This document shows positions 9,028-19,188 of a DNA stretch of 64,000 nucleotides, one piece after another (position 1 is the first letter of the stretch; every line of letters begins with the position of its first letter). Below the pieces are notes generated by a model, which saw only the letters and a program-made list of their open reading frames with translations, was not told where the DNA came from and made no database searches. Source of the DNA: an uncultured Methylococcaceae bacterium (GTDB taxonomy: Bacteria; Pseudomonadota; Gammaproteobacteria; Methylococcales; Methylomonadaceae). The stretch lies in contig CAJADF010000040.1 of assembly GCA_903938485.1 (NCBI GenBank), positions 1 to 64,000 of the forward strand, given 5' to 3'. Made by a program: the position numbers and the translations under genes.

Positions 9028-10908
9028 ATGTCTGATATTAAAAACACGTTCGTTGATCCGTATGAAAATCTTTTAAAAGACATTCTAGTTGAAGTTTCTA
9101 ACTTACGTGAACAGATTGCGTTGCATGCAAATGAACGCTTAATACAATATCAAGATAATTATCTTGAAGGGCAATTTACTGAAAGTGCAATTAATTTGGC
9201 GCATTATTTAGCTATGCGGCAGTTTGATTTACGACATTTACAAGATCGATTAGCTCAATCCGCTTTAACTTCATTAGGCAGGGCAGAAGCTTCTGTTTTA
9301 TCAACCTTTGATATCCTGATCGATATTTTGCAACGCTCGACAGATAAAACTTATGTGTCTAGTCAAAATAATATCAGTGCTCAAAGTTTTAATCGCGGTC
9401 AATTTTTACTGAAACAACATACTAAAGATTTGTTTGGCTCTAGTCATGGACAAGGTAAAGCGCATGTCATGGTGACTTTGTCCACAGAAGCTTCATGGGA
9501 TTACGCTCTAATAAAAGCACTGTTTGAAAAAGGTATGACATGCGCTCGAATTAATTGTGCTCATGATGATGAACATGTATGGGACGCAATGATTAAAAAT
9601 ATAAGGCGTGCTGAAATAGAAACGGGTCATTCATGTCGAGTATTAATGGATTTAGCGGGTCATAAGATTCGTACTGCCGAAATTTTGCCAGGACCGGCTA
9701 TACATCATATTCGCGTCCCAAAAAATTCTACGGGTAAAGTACTTGCTCCGGTGTTTTTATTGTTAACTACCGATATTAATAGTGCTAGTGCTGATAATGC
9801 GTTATTTAGAGTAGGTATTCCTAAAGCAGCAATTAAATATTTAGTGCCTGGACAAATATTTAGCTTTATTGATAATCAGAAAAAAACTCGATACTTAAAA
9901 GTTGAAAAGAAGCTCTCTGAACATGATTGGTTAGTGAGTTCTGAAAAAAGTGCTTATCTGATTTCTGGTTGCAAACTTAGTGTTATTAAAAAACAAAAAA
10001 ATAAGAAGCACAGTACTGATGATGAATTTAATCTGGGAGAATTTTTGGGGGCTCCTTTAGAAATCAGGTTATTTAAAAAACAATTACTACTGCTAACCAC
10101 TGAAGAGGTATTAGGTAAGCCTGCTGAGTTTAAAGGGGATGAGTTAATTCATCCCGCTCAAATAGGCTGTACATTATCCTCAGCTATTTCTAAACTTAAA
10201 GTGGGGCAACAAGTCTGGATTGATGACGGCAAGTTAGGCGCAGTCGTTCAAGAACTAACCGCACAAGGCGCCTTATTGTTAGTTACAGTGGCAAAGCCGA
10301 GTGGCGTTAAAATACAAAGTGATAAGGGCATTAATTTTCCTGATGCTCTGTTTGATTTGTCACCACTAACCGAAAAAGATTTATGTGACTTAGGTTTTGT
10401 ATGTGCTCACGCTGATTTGGTCGGGTTTTCTTTTGTGGAAACGCTAGCTGATATGGATTATTTAATAAAAGAACTAGAAAAGCGAAGTTCATCTGCTATG
10501 CCTATAATTGCAAAAATTGAAACGAATTTAGCTGTTAAAAATCTACCCGAGATTATTCTGGGTACTATTGGTCGACACAATTTAGGAATTATGATTGCTC
10601 GAGGCGATTTAGCTGTTGAGTTGGGCAGTGCTCGTTTGGCGGAAATACAAGAAGAGTTATTGTGGTTATGTGAAGCTGCGCATGTACCAGTCATTTGGGC
10701 AACCCAGGTGCTTGAATCAATAGCTAAAAAAGGTACTAGGTCTAGGCCAGAATTTACTGATGCGGCAATGGCTGTTAGAGCAGAATGTGTGATGCTTAAT
10801 AAAGGCCCTTATATTGTCGATGCGATTGAAGCCTTGGTTAATGTCATGTTACGTATGCATGAACATCAGAGAAAGAAGTTTTCTCGATTAAGAGCGCTCC
10901 ATTGGTAA
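9028..10908 (+). CDS. Divergent pyruvate kinase family protein with N-terminal extension, no C-domain
   Basis: ARINCAH, DLAGHKIRTA, PIIAKIETNLAVKNLPEII, GIMIARGDLAVELG, VIWATQVLES core motifs; ends soon after the barrel. Confidence 0.85.
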   Translation: MSDIKNTFVDPYENLLKDILVEVSNLREQIALHANERLIQYQDNYLEGQFTESAINLAHYLAMRQFDLRHLQDRLAQSALTSLGRAEASVLSTFDILIDILQRSTDKTYVSSQNNISAQSFNRGQFLLKQHTKDLFGSSHGQGKAHVMVTLSTEASWDYALIKALFEKGMTCARINCAHDDEHVWDAMIKNIRRAEIETGHSCRVLMDLAGHKIRTAEILPGPAIHHIRVPKNSTGKVLAPVFLLLTTDINSASADNALFRVGIPKAAIKYLVPGQIFSFIDNQKKTRYLKVEKKLSEHDWLVSSEKSAYLISGCKLSVIKKQKNKKHSTDDEFNLGEFLGAPLEIRLFKKQLLLLTTEEVLGKPAEFKGDELIHPAQIGCTLSSAISKLKVGQQVWIDDGKLGAVVQELTAQGALLLVTVAKPSGVKIQSDKGINFPDALFDLSPLTEKDLCDLGFVCAHADLVGFSFVETLADMDYLIKELEKRSSSAMPIIAKIETNLAVKNLPEIILGTIGRHNLGIMIARGDLAVELGSARLAEIQEELLWLCEAAHVPVIWATQVLESIAKKGTRSRPEFTDAAMAVRAECVMLNKGPYIVDAIEALVNVMLRMHEHQRKKFSRLRALHW

Positions 10909-10998
10909 TGGGGCTTTAGTGATTAAGTTTATCAGTAGATGATTTAAGTTTATTCGGGCATATCGTATAATTCTGTTTTTTAATAAAAGACGCCTGCC

Positions 10999-12000
10999 GT
11001 GTTGATTTCTGATAAACAAAAACAAATACTTGCCTTATTAGCGGATGGCGAATTCCACTCTGGGACAGAATTAGCAGAATTATTGGGGGTAAGTCGTTCA
11101 GCAATTTGTAAGCAATTAAACGGTTTAGCAGTTTTAGGTTTACAACACGCCGCAATCAGTGGAAAAGGTTATCGGTTAGAAAAGCCTATAGAATTACTCG
11201 ATTATTCCAAAATAAAATCGCTAGTTTCTGAAGTTAATCATGCGTATCTTACGCATTTAGAAGTTCACGATACTTTACCCTCAACAAATAGTTATTTAGC
11301 AGACTTGGCGCAAAATCAAGCACCCTCAGGATTTGCTTGTTTTGCAGAACATCAAACGGCTGGAAAGGGTAGGCGGGGGCGGCAATGGATTTCGCCTTAT
11401 GGTTGTAATTTATATTTATCATTGTTATGGCGATTTCAGCAAGGCGGTATCGCCAGCACTTCGGGTTTAAGTTTAGCGATTGGAGTAGCCATTATTCGAG
11501 TGTTAAAGTCTCAAGGTTATACAGATGTCGGTTTAAAATGGCCTAACGATATTTATGCGCAAGGTAAAAAATTAGGAGGCATTCTAATAGAAGTATCAGG
11601 TGAATCTGATGGACCTTGTGCAGTCGTTGTTGGTTTGGGCTTGAATTTATATTTAAGTGAAGCACAAGGTCAAGAAATTACACAAGATTGGATTGATTTA
11701 ACCCAACTAACTCCTTCTGGCCAGACTATAGGTAGAAATAAGTTGGCCTCTGCTGTTTTAAATGAATTGTTGATAATAGTTAATAATTATGAGCTTGTGG
11801 GTATACAGCCTTATTTAGCAGAATGGCGAAGTTATGATTGTCTAATGGGTATGCCTGCTGTTTTGCATGTGGGTCAAAATACGGTAGATGGTGTGGTTGA
11901 GGGTATAAATGAGCAAGGTTTGTTATTGTTTAAAAAAACTGATGGTAGTCTGCAAGCTTATGCTTCAGGTGAGGTTAGCTTTAGTGCCACTCACTTATGA
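10999..12000 (+). CDS. birA: Bifunctional biotin--[acetyl-CoA-carboxylase] ligase/biotin operon repressor
   Basis: HTH N-terminus; TAGKGRRGRQWISPYGCNLYLSLLW; LKWPNDIYAQGKKLGGILIE; GTG start. Confidence 0.95.
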   Translation: MLISDKQKQILALLADGEFHSGTELAELLGVSRSAICKQLNGLAVLGLQHAAISGKGYRLEKPIELLDYSKIKSLVSEVNHAYLTHLEVHDTLPSTNSYLADLAQNQAPSGFACFAEHQTAGKGRRGRQWISPYGCNLYLSLLWRFQQGGIASTSGLSLAIGVAIIRVLKSQGYTDVGLKWPNDIYAQGKKLGGILIEVSGESDGPCAVVVGLGLNLYLSEAQGQEITQDWIDLTQLTPSGQTIGRNKLASAVLNELLIIVNNYELVGIQPYLAEWRSYDCLMGMPAVLHVGQNTVDGVVEGINEQGLLLFKKTDGSLQAYASGEVSFSATHL

Positions 12001-12743
12001 AATTACTCATTGATAGTGGCAATAGTCGCCTAAAATGGGCCATATTAAATGCGAAAGGCCAGTTAAGTATATTTGTAGTGGATAATCAAGAGGTAACGCA
12101 GAATTATTTATTTGCAGAATGGTCTACTTACCCACCTCCCGAACAAGTATTAATAGCCAGTGTTGCTACGCACACCTTAGTTTCGGTTCTGTTGAATGCG
12201 CTCGATAAAATTTGGCCGGGTGTGCAAATCAGTCTGCTTAAATCACAGGCTTTAGCTTATGGCGTCATTAATTGTTATGAGCAAGCTGATAAATTAGGTG
12301 TCGATCGCTGGTTGGCATTAATAGCGGCTCATCATTATTACGCGGGTGCTAGTTGTATTGTTGATTGTGGAACGGCTATTACTGTTGATGTTATAACTGC
12401 AGGCGGTGTGCACAAAGGCGGCTTAATTTCGCCTGGCATAGCCTTAATGAAGAAAGCCTTAGCTGTAGAAACAGCTAATTTATTTTATAAAAACTCGGCA
12501 TACCCCATTGGTTTGGCAACAGTAACAGAGTCGGCTATTTATAATGGTACTTTATACGCCGGTTTGGGCTTAATAGAGCGGGTATTAACCCAGCTATCGC
12601 CTGATACCCAACTTATTTTAACAGGAGGCGATGCTGCGTTAATAGCGGCACAGTTATCTACGCCTTTTATAATCGATACAGAGTTAGTGTTTAAAGGGTT
12701 AAGCATTATTGCTAAGCATTCAAATGTTAGCGCATCTAATTAA
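11997..12743 (+). CDS. coaX: Type III pantothenate kinase
   Basis: LLIDSGNSRLKWA, DRWLALIAA, IVDCGTAITVDVI, LTGGDA; overlaps birA stop. Confidence 0.95.
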   Translation: MKLLIDSGNSRLKWAILNAKGQLSIFVVDNQEVTQNYLFAEWSTYPPPEQVLIASVATHTLVSVLLNALDKIWPGVQISLLKSQALAYGVINCYEQADKLGVDRWLALIAAHHYYAGASCIVDCGTAITVDVITAGGVHKGGLISPGIALMKKALAVETANLFYKNSAYPIGLATVTESAIYNGTLYAGLGLIERVLTQLSPDTQLILTGGDAALIAAQLSTPFIIDTELVFKGLSIIAKHSNVSASN

Positions 12744-12789
12744 AATGATTGATATTAAAACTGCTAGGTAAGAAGCAGGGAGTCTTAGT

Positions 12790-13803
12790 TTGTTAAATAA
12801 AAGTTTTTTAAAAATATTAATTTGCTCAGGCGCAGCGGTGCTAAGTCTGTTAGTTTTGTTGGCGGTATTTATTCGTTATCAAGGCTTTCAGTATTGGGCA
12901 GCTTACACTGATAGAGGTTTTGCCACTGCATTGCCTTTAGCCTCAGCGTATCCGATAACAGAGGCTAATCGATCAGCGACCTGTAACAGCGGTGACCTTA
13001 AAGTATTGACGTTTAATGTTGAATACGGTTCAGAATTGATAGAAAGTATGGCGGCCCGATTTAATAAGGGTAGTACTGGCGGCGCATTGCCTTGGTCTGT
13101 ACGAGCACCCGAAATCCGAGAGCGTATTAAAGGTTATGAACCTGATTTGATTGGTTTTCAAGAAACGCATACGGATAAGGATATTGCGACTATTTTATCA
13201 GTGACAGACTATGGCTTAATAAGTTATCACATGGGAAGTTTTGAGTATGGTGATGCAGCTCTTGCTTATAAAGTAGCTCGTTTTGAGGTTTTAGATAAAG
13301 GTCAAATGTGGTTAGGGCCTAATCCTGAGCTTCCCATGAGTTTTGGTTTTAAACCTCTAGCGATGATACGTTATGTAAATTGGGCTGTTTTAAAAGAAAA
13401 GTCAAATGGATTTACGTTTATGTATGTTAATACCCATTTTGATAATGCTGGGGTAAATAAAGATCCCAGTGCTATTTTGTTTTATGAGCGTATTACCCAA
13501 TTGGCCCAAGGCTTACCGATGATAGTTACTGGAGATTTTAATACCACAGGCGATAGTGAGCGCTATCGAAAAATTATTGGTGCTGATAAGCCCGTGCAAT
13601 TATTGCAAAATACCTATGTGTTGGCAGGGCAACCTAAAGTATCTCCTGAGTTGCACCCTGATAAACGCATTGATCATATCTTTGTGGGTGGACCTTGTCA
13701 TGCTAAAGCAGGCCATTGGTTTATTGATCCTCAGCCATTAATGAATGGTGAGCGAATGTCCGATCATTTACCGATTTTGGTTAGTATACAATTTAATTCT
13801 TAA
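12790..13803 (+). CDS. Endonuclease/exonuclease/phosphatase family protein, N-terminal membrane anchor
   Basis: KVLTFNVEYG, IGFQETHTD, VTGDFNTTGDS, RIDHIFVGG, SDHLPILVSI; TTG start. Confidence 0.88.
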   Translation: MLNKSFLKILICSGAAVLSLLVLLAVFIRYQGFQYWAAYTDRGFATALPLASAYPITEANRSATCNSGDLKVLTFNVEYGSELIESMAARFNKGSTGGALPWSVRAPEIRERIKGYEPDLIGFQETHTDKDIATILSVTDYGLISYHMGSFEYGDAALAYKVARFEVLDKGQMWLGPNPELPMSFGFKPLAMIRYVNWAVLKEKSNGFTFMYVNTHFDNAGVNKDPSAILFYERITQLAQGLPMIVTGDFNTTGDSERYRKIIGADKPVQLLQNTYVLAGQPKVSPELHPDKRIDHIFVGGPCHAKAGHWFIDPQPLMNGERMSDHLPILVSIQFNS

Positions 13804-14819
13804 GAAAATTTTTGCTTATCTCGGCTTAACCAATAATCAGTCGCAAGTTGATAGGCCGCTATTTGGGTATCAGCTTTGCCTAGTAATTTAAGGGCAATAG
13901 CCGTGGTACCCAAGATGGTTTGTTCGGCATATTCATTTTGCAGGTCACCTTGCCAGATTAAGGCTAGGTGGCTTGGATCCATTTCTTCATCTTTAACATG
14001 ACGGCGCGTGAAAAGCGCTGGCCAGTTTTCGTCTGCTAGCTCGCCGTTGTGTACGCTTTGTACTAAGCAATCTACATCGGGATTGCGTTCAGTTTCGCCA
14101 CCTTCACCTTTTAATACGGCAGCATGGGGTTGTTGTAATAAAGCAGCGGCTTCTTGATGGACAGGGCGATAGCCAGGGTGAAAAATGCCTTGAATACTAT
14201 GAGTTGCATTAAAAGGATTAATTAAACGGACTAGCGTGTGTACAGGTGATCGTAACCCTAATAAGGGTCTGAGTTCTATAATCTCATACAGTTTTGGACA
14301 AAAGTGTTCTAGAGATAAATAGCTAAAATGTGTGTCTTTCAGTTGTTGTTTAGCTTCTGTAACGGAAGTAGCGGGGTTGATACCCAAATATTTAAGCATA
14401 TCTTGTGTGTAGAGTCGCCCAGAGGTATGTCCACCAGCGCCGTGCATAAATACATTAATGCCTTTATCAGCTAATAACAAAGCTGATAATAAAAACCAAG
14501 GTAAATGTCGACGTTTACCCGCATAAGACGACCAATCAAGATCAACAAGGTCATGGTCTGCACTTAACTTAGCTGATTCTCGTGCGGCTAAGACGAATCC
14601 TGCTAATTCTTCTGGTGTTTCTTCTTTAACACGCATTAACATTAAAAAAGCGCCTAGTTGGATAGGCTCAACTTCATTCGTTAATATTAAGCGCATGGCT
14701 GTATATGCTTCTGCTTTAGTTAATGGCCGTGAGCCTTTTTTGCCTTTACCAATTATGCGAATGTATTGAGCAAAAGCATGTTCAGGGCTTGGTGTTTGCT
14801 CGTGGTGCGTTAGTTTCAT
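13800..14819 (-). CDS. Glycosyl transferase family protein, TrpD2/YbiB-like (anthranilate phosphoribosyltransferase paralogue)
   Basis: LTKAEAYTAMRLILTNEVEPIQLGAFLMLMRVKEETPEELAGF; GAGGHTSGRLYT; LKGEGGETERNPD. Confidence 0.85.
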   Translation of the reverse strand: MKLTHHEQTPSPEHAFAQYIRIIGKGKKGSRPLTKAEAYTAMRLILTNEVEPIQLGAFLMLMRVKEETPEELAGFVLAARESAKLSADHDLVDLDWSSYAGKRRHLPWFLLSALLLADKGINVFMHGAGGHTSGRLYTQDMLKYLGINPATSVTEAKQQLKDTHFSYLSLEHFCPKLYEIIELRPLLGLRSPVHTLVRLINPFNATHSIQGIFHPGYRPVHQEAAALLQQPHAAVLKGEGGETERNPDVDCLVQSVHNGELADENWPALFTRRHVKDEEMDPSHLALIWQGDLQNEYAEQTILGTTAIALKLLGKADTQIAAYQLATDYWLSRDKQKFS

Positions 14820-14824
14820 AGCAA

Positions 14825-15721
14825 TTATTTTAAGTAATGATCTATTAAGAGCGCCGCAAATAGCAAGGTAATATACACAATCGAATAAACGAAGGTTTTC
14901 ATCGCTGTTTTATTATCTTTTTTACGCATCATCTGCACGGCATAATAAATAAATATGCTATCCAAAATAACGGCAGAGACTAAATACAGCAGGTTACTCA
15001 TGCGCGTTAAATAAGGCAGTAGCGTGACGATTAATAATAAAATCGTATACAACAATATTTGTAAGCGTGTAAAAGCGGGGCCATGTGTTACGGGTAACAT
15101 AGGAATATTGACTTTAGCGTATTCTTCTCGTCTAGCAATGGCTAAGGCCCAAAAGTGTGGAGGTGTCCAAACATAAATTATTAAGGCTAATAATAAACCA
15201 TACGGATGTACTTCTCCGGTCATTGCGCACCAGCCTAATAAAGGGGGGGTAGCGCCAAATAATCCACCAATCACAATATTTTGCGGCGTGGCTCTTTTAA
15301 GATATAAGGTATAGATAATTGCATAACCAAACAAAGATAAAAAAGTTAATACAGCCGTTAAGGTATTCACTAAGAACACCAAGATTAACATAGCTGTCAC
15401 ACCTAATATTGCTGCAAAAGTCAGGACATTAACGCTACTTAAATTCCCAGTTGGTAAGGGGCGATTTTCGGTACGAGTCATTTGCGCGTCTGCTTTGCGA
15501 TCAATAAAGTGATTGATGGCTGCGGCAGAAGAGGCCGCTAAGGCAATGCCAATAGACCCATAGATAAAAAGTCCGAAGTCAGGTATGCCGGGTACCGCCA
15601 AGAGCATGCCCACGATTGCAGTGAACATCATTTCTGCAACTACGTTGGGTTTACAGAGTGTGAGGTAATTTTTCCAAGAAAGTGTGGAGGATTTGCTAGG
15701 CATTATGTAATTAGATTCCAA
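14825..15721 (-). CDS. cyoE: Protoheme IX farnesyltransferase (heme O synthase)
   Basis: AAINHFIDRKADAQMTRTENRPLPTG; YTLYLKRATPQNIVIGGLFGATPPLLGW; WTPPHFWALAI. Confidence 0.95.
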   Translation of the reverse strand: MESNYIMPSKSSTLSWKNYLTLCKPNVVAEMMFTAIVGMLLAVPGIPDFGLFIYGSIGIALAASSAAAINHFIDRKADAQMTRTENRPLPTGNLSSVNVLTFAAILGVTAMLILVFLVNTLTAVLTFLSLFGYAIIYTLYLKRATPQNIVIGGLFGATPPLLGWCAMTGEVHPYGLLLALIIYVWTPPHFWALAIARREEYAKVNIPMLPVTHGPAFTRLQILLYTILLLIVTLLPYLTRMSNLLYLVSAVILDSIFIYYAVQMMRKKDNKTAMKTFVYSIVYITLLFAALLIDHYLK

Positions 15722-15803
15722 CTTTTATAATATTGTATAGAATACAGTGAACTTTTGATTATTGAAATAGTCAGACGCGCTTATCACCATTAAAGAGGGA
15801 GTT

Positions 15804-17156
15804 ATGAAAAATCGATTACTGTGCACAGTTTTACTGTGTTTACCTGCAATGAGTTTACATGCAGAAGCTAAAGTTTTTGAAAAAACGTTAAAGAATGGTT
15901 TAAAAGTGTTAGTTAAAGAAGATCACCGCTCTCCCATTGCGGTATCTCAAGTTTGGTATAAAGTCGGTTCAAGTTATGAGCCAGGTGGTATCACTGGCGT
16001 TTCACACATGTTAGAACACATGATGTTTAAAGGGACTGATAAACATGCTGCCGGTGAGTTTTCGAGAATCATCGCTGAAAATGGAGGTGAAGAGAATGCC
16101 TTTACGGGTCAAGATTACACTGCCTATTTTCAAACGATGGAAGCGTCACGTTTACCGGTCAGTTTTGAGTTAGAAGCGGATCGGATGCGTGGTTTACATT
16201 TACTCGCTGAAGAATTAAAAAAAGAATTACAAGTGGTCACAGAAGAACGTCGAATGCGGACTGATGATAATCCACAAGCTAAAATGAACGAACATTTTAT
16301 GGCGATGGTTTATGCCAATAGTTCTTATAAAAATCCTGTGATTGGCTGGCCAGCTGATATTGCTAATTACACAGTAGAAGATTTACAAGCGTGGTATCAA
16401 CGTTGGTATGCACCCAATAATGCTACCTTAGTAGTAGTTGGGGATGTACAACCCAATGCGGTATTTGCTTTGGCAGAACAGTATTTTGGGGAGTTAAAGC
16501 CCAGTGAAATTAAACCGTTAAAACCGCAAACTGAAATTGAGCAATTAGGTGTTCGCTATATGACTGTTAAGGTACCTGCTAAATTGCCGTCAGTAGTTTT
16601 AGCCTATAAAGTGCCCTCTCTTAAAACAGCCATTGATGAAAATGAAGCTTATGCTTTAGAAGTGTTAGCGGGGGTATTAGACGGCGGAAACAGCGCCCGT
16701 TTATCATCAACACTGATACGTGGACAACAAATTGCGGTGTCAACGGGGGCCTCTTACGATTTAAATTCAAGACTATCGTCTTTATTTGAACTGGAAGCGA
16801 CCCCAGCGGAACACAAATCTGTCAATGATTTAGAAGCGGCTTTAAAAGTTGAAGTGACTAAGCTGCAAAAAGACTTGATTACTAGCAATGAGTTGCAACG
16901 CATTAAGGCTCAGGTATTAGCCACTGATATCTATCAAAAAGACTCGGCTTTTTATCAAGCAATGGAGTTAGGGACTTTTGAGACTGTTGGTTTAGGTTGG
17001 CAAAAAGCCGGGGAATATGTGGCTAAAATTAATCAAGTAACACCTGAGCAAGTGCGAGCAGTGGCGCAAAAGTATTTAATTGAAGATCATTTAAATATTG
17101 CTTATTTAGAACCGCAAACCATAAAGACTAGTTCAGACAAGAAGGGAGCTCACTAA
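15804..17156 (+). CDS. M16 family metallopeptidase, catalytic-type subunit
   Basis: Signal peptide; HMLEHMMFKGT (HxxEH); QDYTAYFQTM. Confidence 0.93.
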   Translation: MKNRLLCTVLLCLPAMSLHAEAKVFEKTLKNGLKVLVKEDHRSPIAVSQVWYKVGSSYEPGGITGVSHMLEHMMFKGTDKHAAGEFSRIIAENGGEENAFTGQDYTAYFQTMEASRLPVSFELEADRMRGLHLLAEELKKELQVVTEERRMRTDDNPQAKMNEHFMAMVYANSSYKNPVIGWPADIANYTVEDLQAWYQRWYAPNNATLVVVGDVQPNAVFALAEQYFGELKPSEIKPLKPQTEIEQLGVRYMTVKVPAKLPSVVLAYKVPSLKTAIDENEAYALEVLAGVLDGGNSARLSSTLIRGQQIAVSTGASYDLNSRLSSLFELEATPAEHKSVNDLEAALKVEVTKLQKDLITSNELQRIKAQVLATDIYQKDSAFYQAMELGTFETVGLGWQKAGEYVAKINQVTPEQVRAVAQKYLIEDHLNIAYLEPQTIKTSSDKKGAH

Positions 17157-18577
17157 TGCGTATTAGTTTTAAGCAGTCAAAAATCATAGCGACTAGTTGT
17201 GTCTTAGCTAGTAGTGTTTTACTCAGCGCTTGTGATCCAATGTATGAAGTAAAGCCGGATAACACGCCTGTTGCAGTTACCCCAAGTACTCCTGATATTA
17301 AGCAAAGTGCGGTGCATGTCACGAGTAAAATTGAGCATTGGCAAACTTCTCAAGGCAGCCGCGTGTATTTTGTCCATGCGGATGGGTTGCCTATGGCTGA
17401 TATCCAAGTGCTATTTAATGCGGGAAGTGCAAATGATGGAGCGAAATTTGGCTTAGCCGAATTAACCGCAGGCCTGCTGGATACGGGTGCAGGAACTTGG
17501 AATGCTGATGAAATTGCTCAACGTTTTGAAAATATCGGTGCGCAGTTTGGCGTTTCCAGTTCTATGGAAATGGCGACTTTATCACTAAGAACGTTAACTG
17601 ATCCCAGTTTGTTCAATAAAGCCATTGATACAGTGCAAGTCATTTTGACTCAGCCCTTGTTTAAAGAAGCCGATTTTAAACGCGAAAAAACCCGTACTTT
17701 GGCAGGCTTAAAACAACAGGAAGAATCACCGGCTGCCCAAGCAAGTATCGCGTTTTATAAAGCACTCTACGGTGACCATCCTTATGGGCATCCTGGTTCT
17801 GGTACACTTAAAACGGTATCAGAATTTAAAGTGGCGGATGTACGCGAGTTCTATAAAAAATACTATGTAGCTGCCAATGCAATTGTCGTGATTGTCGGTG
17901 ATTTATCAACAGCGCAAGCGGAACAAACGGCTGAAAAGGTATTGTCTGGTCTGCCGATTGGTAAAAAAGCTGAGGTTTTACCAGAAGTTAGTTTACCAAC
18001 CCATGCAGAACAGCAGCACATTGATTTTCCATCGTCTCAAACCCACGTCTTAGTAGGCTTACCAGGTAGTTATCGTAAAGATCCGGATTATTTTAATCTT
18101 TATGTCGGTAATCATATTTTGGGTGGCAGTGGTTTGGTTTCTAAGTTATTTGATGAAGTACGTGAAAAGAGAGGCTTAGCTTATACGGCTTCAAGTAGTT
18201 TTTTACCGTTAGCTAAGCCCGGGCCATTTTTGATTAGTTTACAAACTCGTAATGATCAAAAAGATCAAGCATTACAAGTCTTGAATCAAACGTTAGCGGA
18301 TTTTATTAATAAAGGCCCCACTGAAGCTGAATTAAGCGCAGCTAAGAAAAACATTACTGGTGGCTTTGCTTTGCGATCAGATACGAATAAAAAATTGGCT
18401 AATTATGTGGGTATGATTGGTTTTTATGATATGCCGTTAGATTATCTCGATACTTTTCAGCAAAATGTGGAGAATGTCACCGTGGCATCTATCACCGATG
18501 CTTTTAAGCGTAGAGTTAAGCTAAACTTATTGCAAACGGTCACTGTTGGTAAGGTAGCAGAACCGAGTGGCAAATAA
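17156..18577 (+). CDS. M16 family peptidase-like lipoprotein, HxxEH absent (partner subunit)
   Basis: Lipobox LLSAC; GLAELTAGLLDTGAG in place of HxxEH; overlaps the previous stop. Confidence 0.88.
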   Translation: MRISFKQSKIIATSCVLASSVLLSACDPMYEVKPDNTPVAVTPSTPDIKQSAVHVTSKIEHWQTSQGSRVYFVHADGLPMADIQVLFNAGSANDGAKFGLAELTAGLLDTGAGTWNADEIAQRFENIGAQFGVSSSMEMATLSLRTLTDPSLFNKAIDTVQVILTQPLFKEADFKREKTRTLAGLKQQEESPAAQASIAFYKALYGDHPYGHPGSGTLKTVSEFKVADVREFYKKYYVAANAIVVIVGDLSTAQAEQTAEKVLSGLPIGKKAEVLPEVSLPTHAEQQHIDFPSSQTHVLVGLPGSYRKDPDYFNLYVGNHILGGSGLVSKLFDEVREKRGLAYTASSSFLPLAKPGPFLISLQTRNDQKDQALQVLNQTLADFINKGPTEAELSAAKKNITGGFALRSDTNKKLANYVGMIGFYDMPLDYLDTFQQNVENVTVASITDAFKRRVKLNLLQTVTVGKVAEPSGK

Positions 18578-19121
18578 ACTTAAGATTATTGGCGGAGACT
18601 GGCGTAGTCGATCAATTCATTTTGAAGATGCGCCAGGTTTAAGACCTACTCCCGTTCGAGTCAGAGAAACGCTATTTAATTGGTTGCGCAATGACATTTT
18701 AAGTAGCCGTTGCCTGGATTTATATGCAGGTAGCGGTGCTTTAAGTTTTGAGGCTGCCTCAAGAGGTGCTAAATCTGTTGTGCAAGTTGAAAATAATCCC
18801 TTAGCTTGTCGGGCATTAAAAGAAAATACCGTGTCTTTAGAAGCTAAACAGATAAAAATTGTGCAATCGGAGGTATTTCGTTATCTAGCAGGTGATGCAG
18901 ACATTTTTGATGTGGTGTTTATCGATCCACCTTTTCATCAAGGCTTAGGTGTGCAGACTTGTCAATGGTTAGAAGATAAAGGCTGGTTAAGTTCGCACGC
19001 AAAAATATATGTGGAAGTTGAGAGTACCTTAAAACTAAATGATATACCAGTCAATTGGTTACCGCTTAAAAGTAAAGTAGCGGGGGAGGTGGGTTATCAT
19101 TTGTTTGAGCGGCAAGGCTAA
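18567..19121 (+). CDS. rsmD: 16S rRNA (guanine(966)-N(2))-methyltransferase
   Basis: IIGGDWRSRSIHF...LRPTPVRVRETLFNWL; CLDLYAGSGALSFEAASRGA; DVVFIDPPF; GTG start overlapping upstream gene. Confidence 0.95.
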   Translation: MANKLKIIGGDWRSRSIHFEDAPGLRPTPVRVRETLFNWLRNDILSSRCLDLYAGSGALSFEAASRGAKSVVQVENNPLACRALKENTVSLEAKQIKIVQSEVFRYLAGDADIFDVVFIDPPFHQGLGVQTCQWLEDKGWLSSHAKIYVEVESTLKLNDIPVNWLPLKSKVAGEVGYHLFERQG

Positions 19122-19188
19122 GTTGTTTTTAATCGTGATACAGCTAAAGCATAAAATTCAATGAGCTATGAAATGTTGTTTAGTTAGA

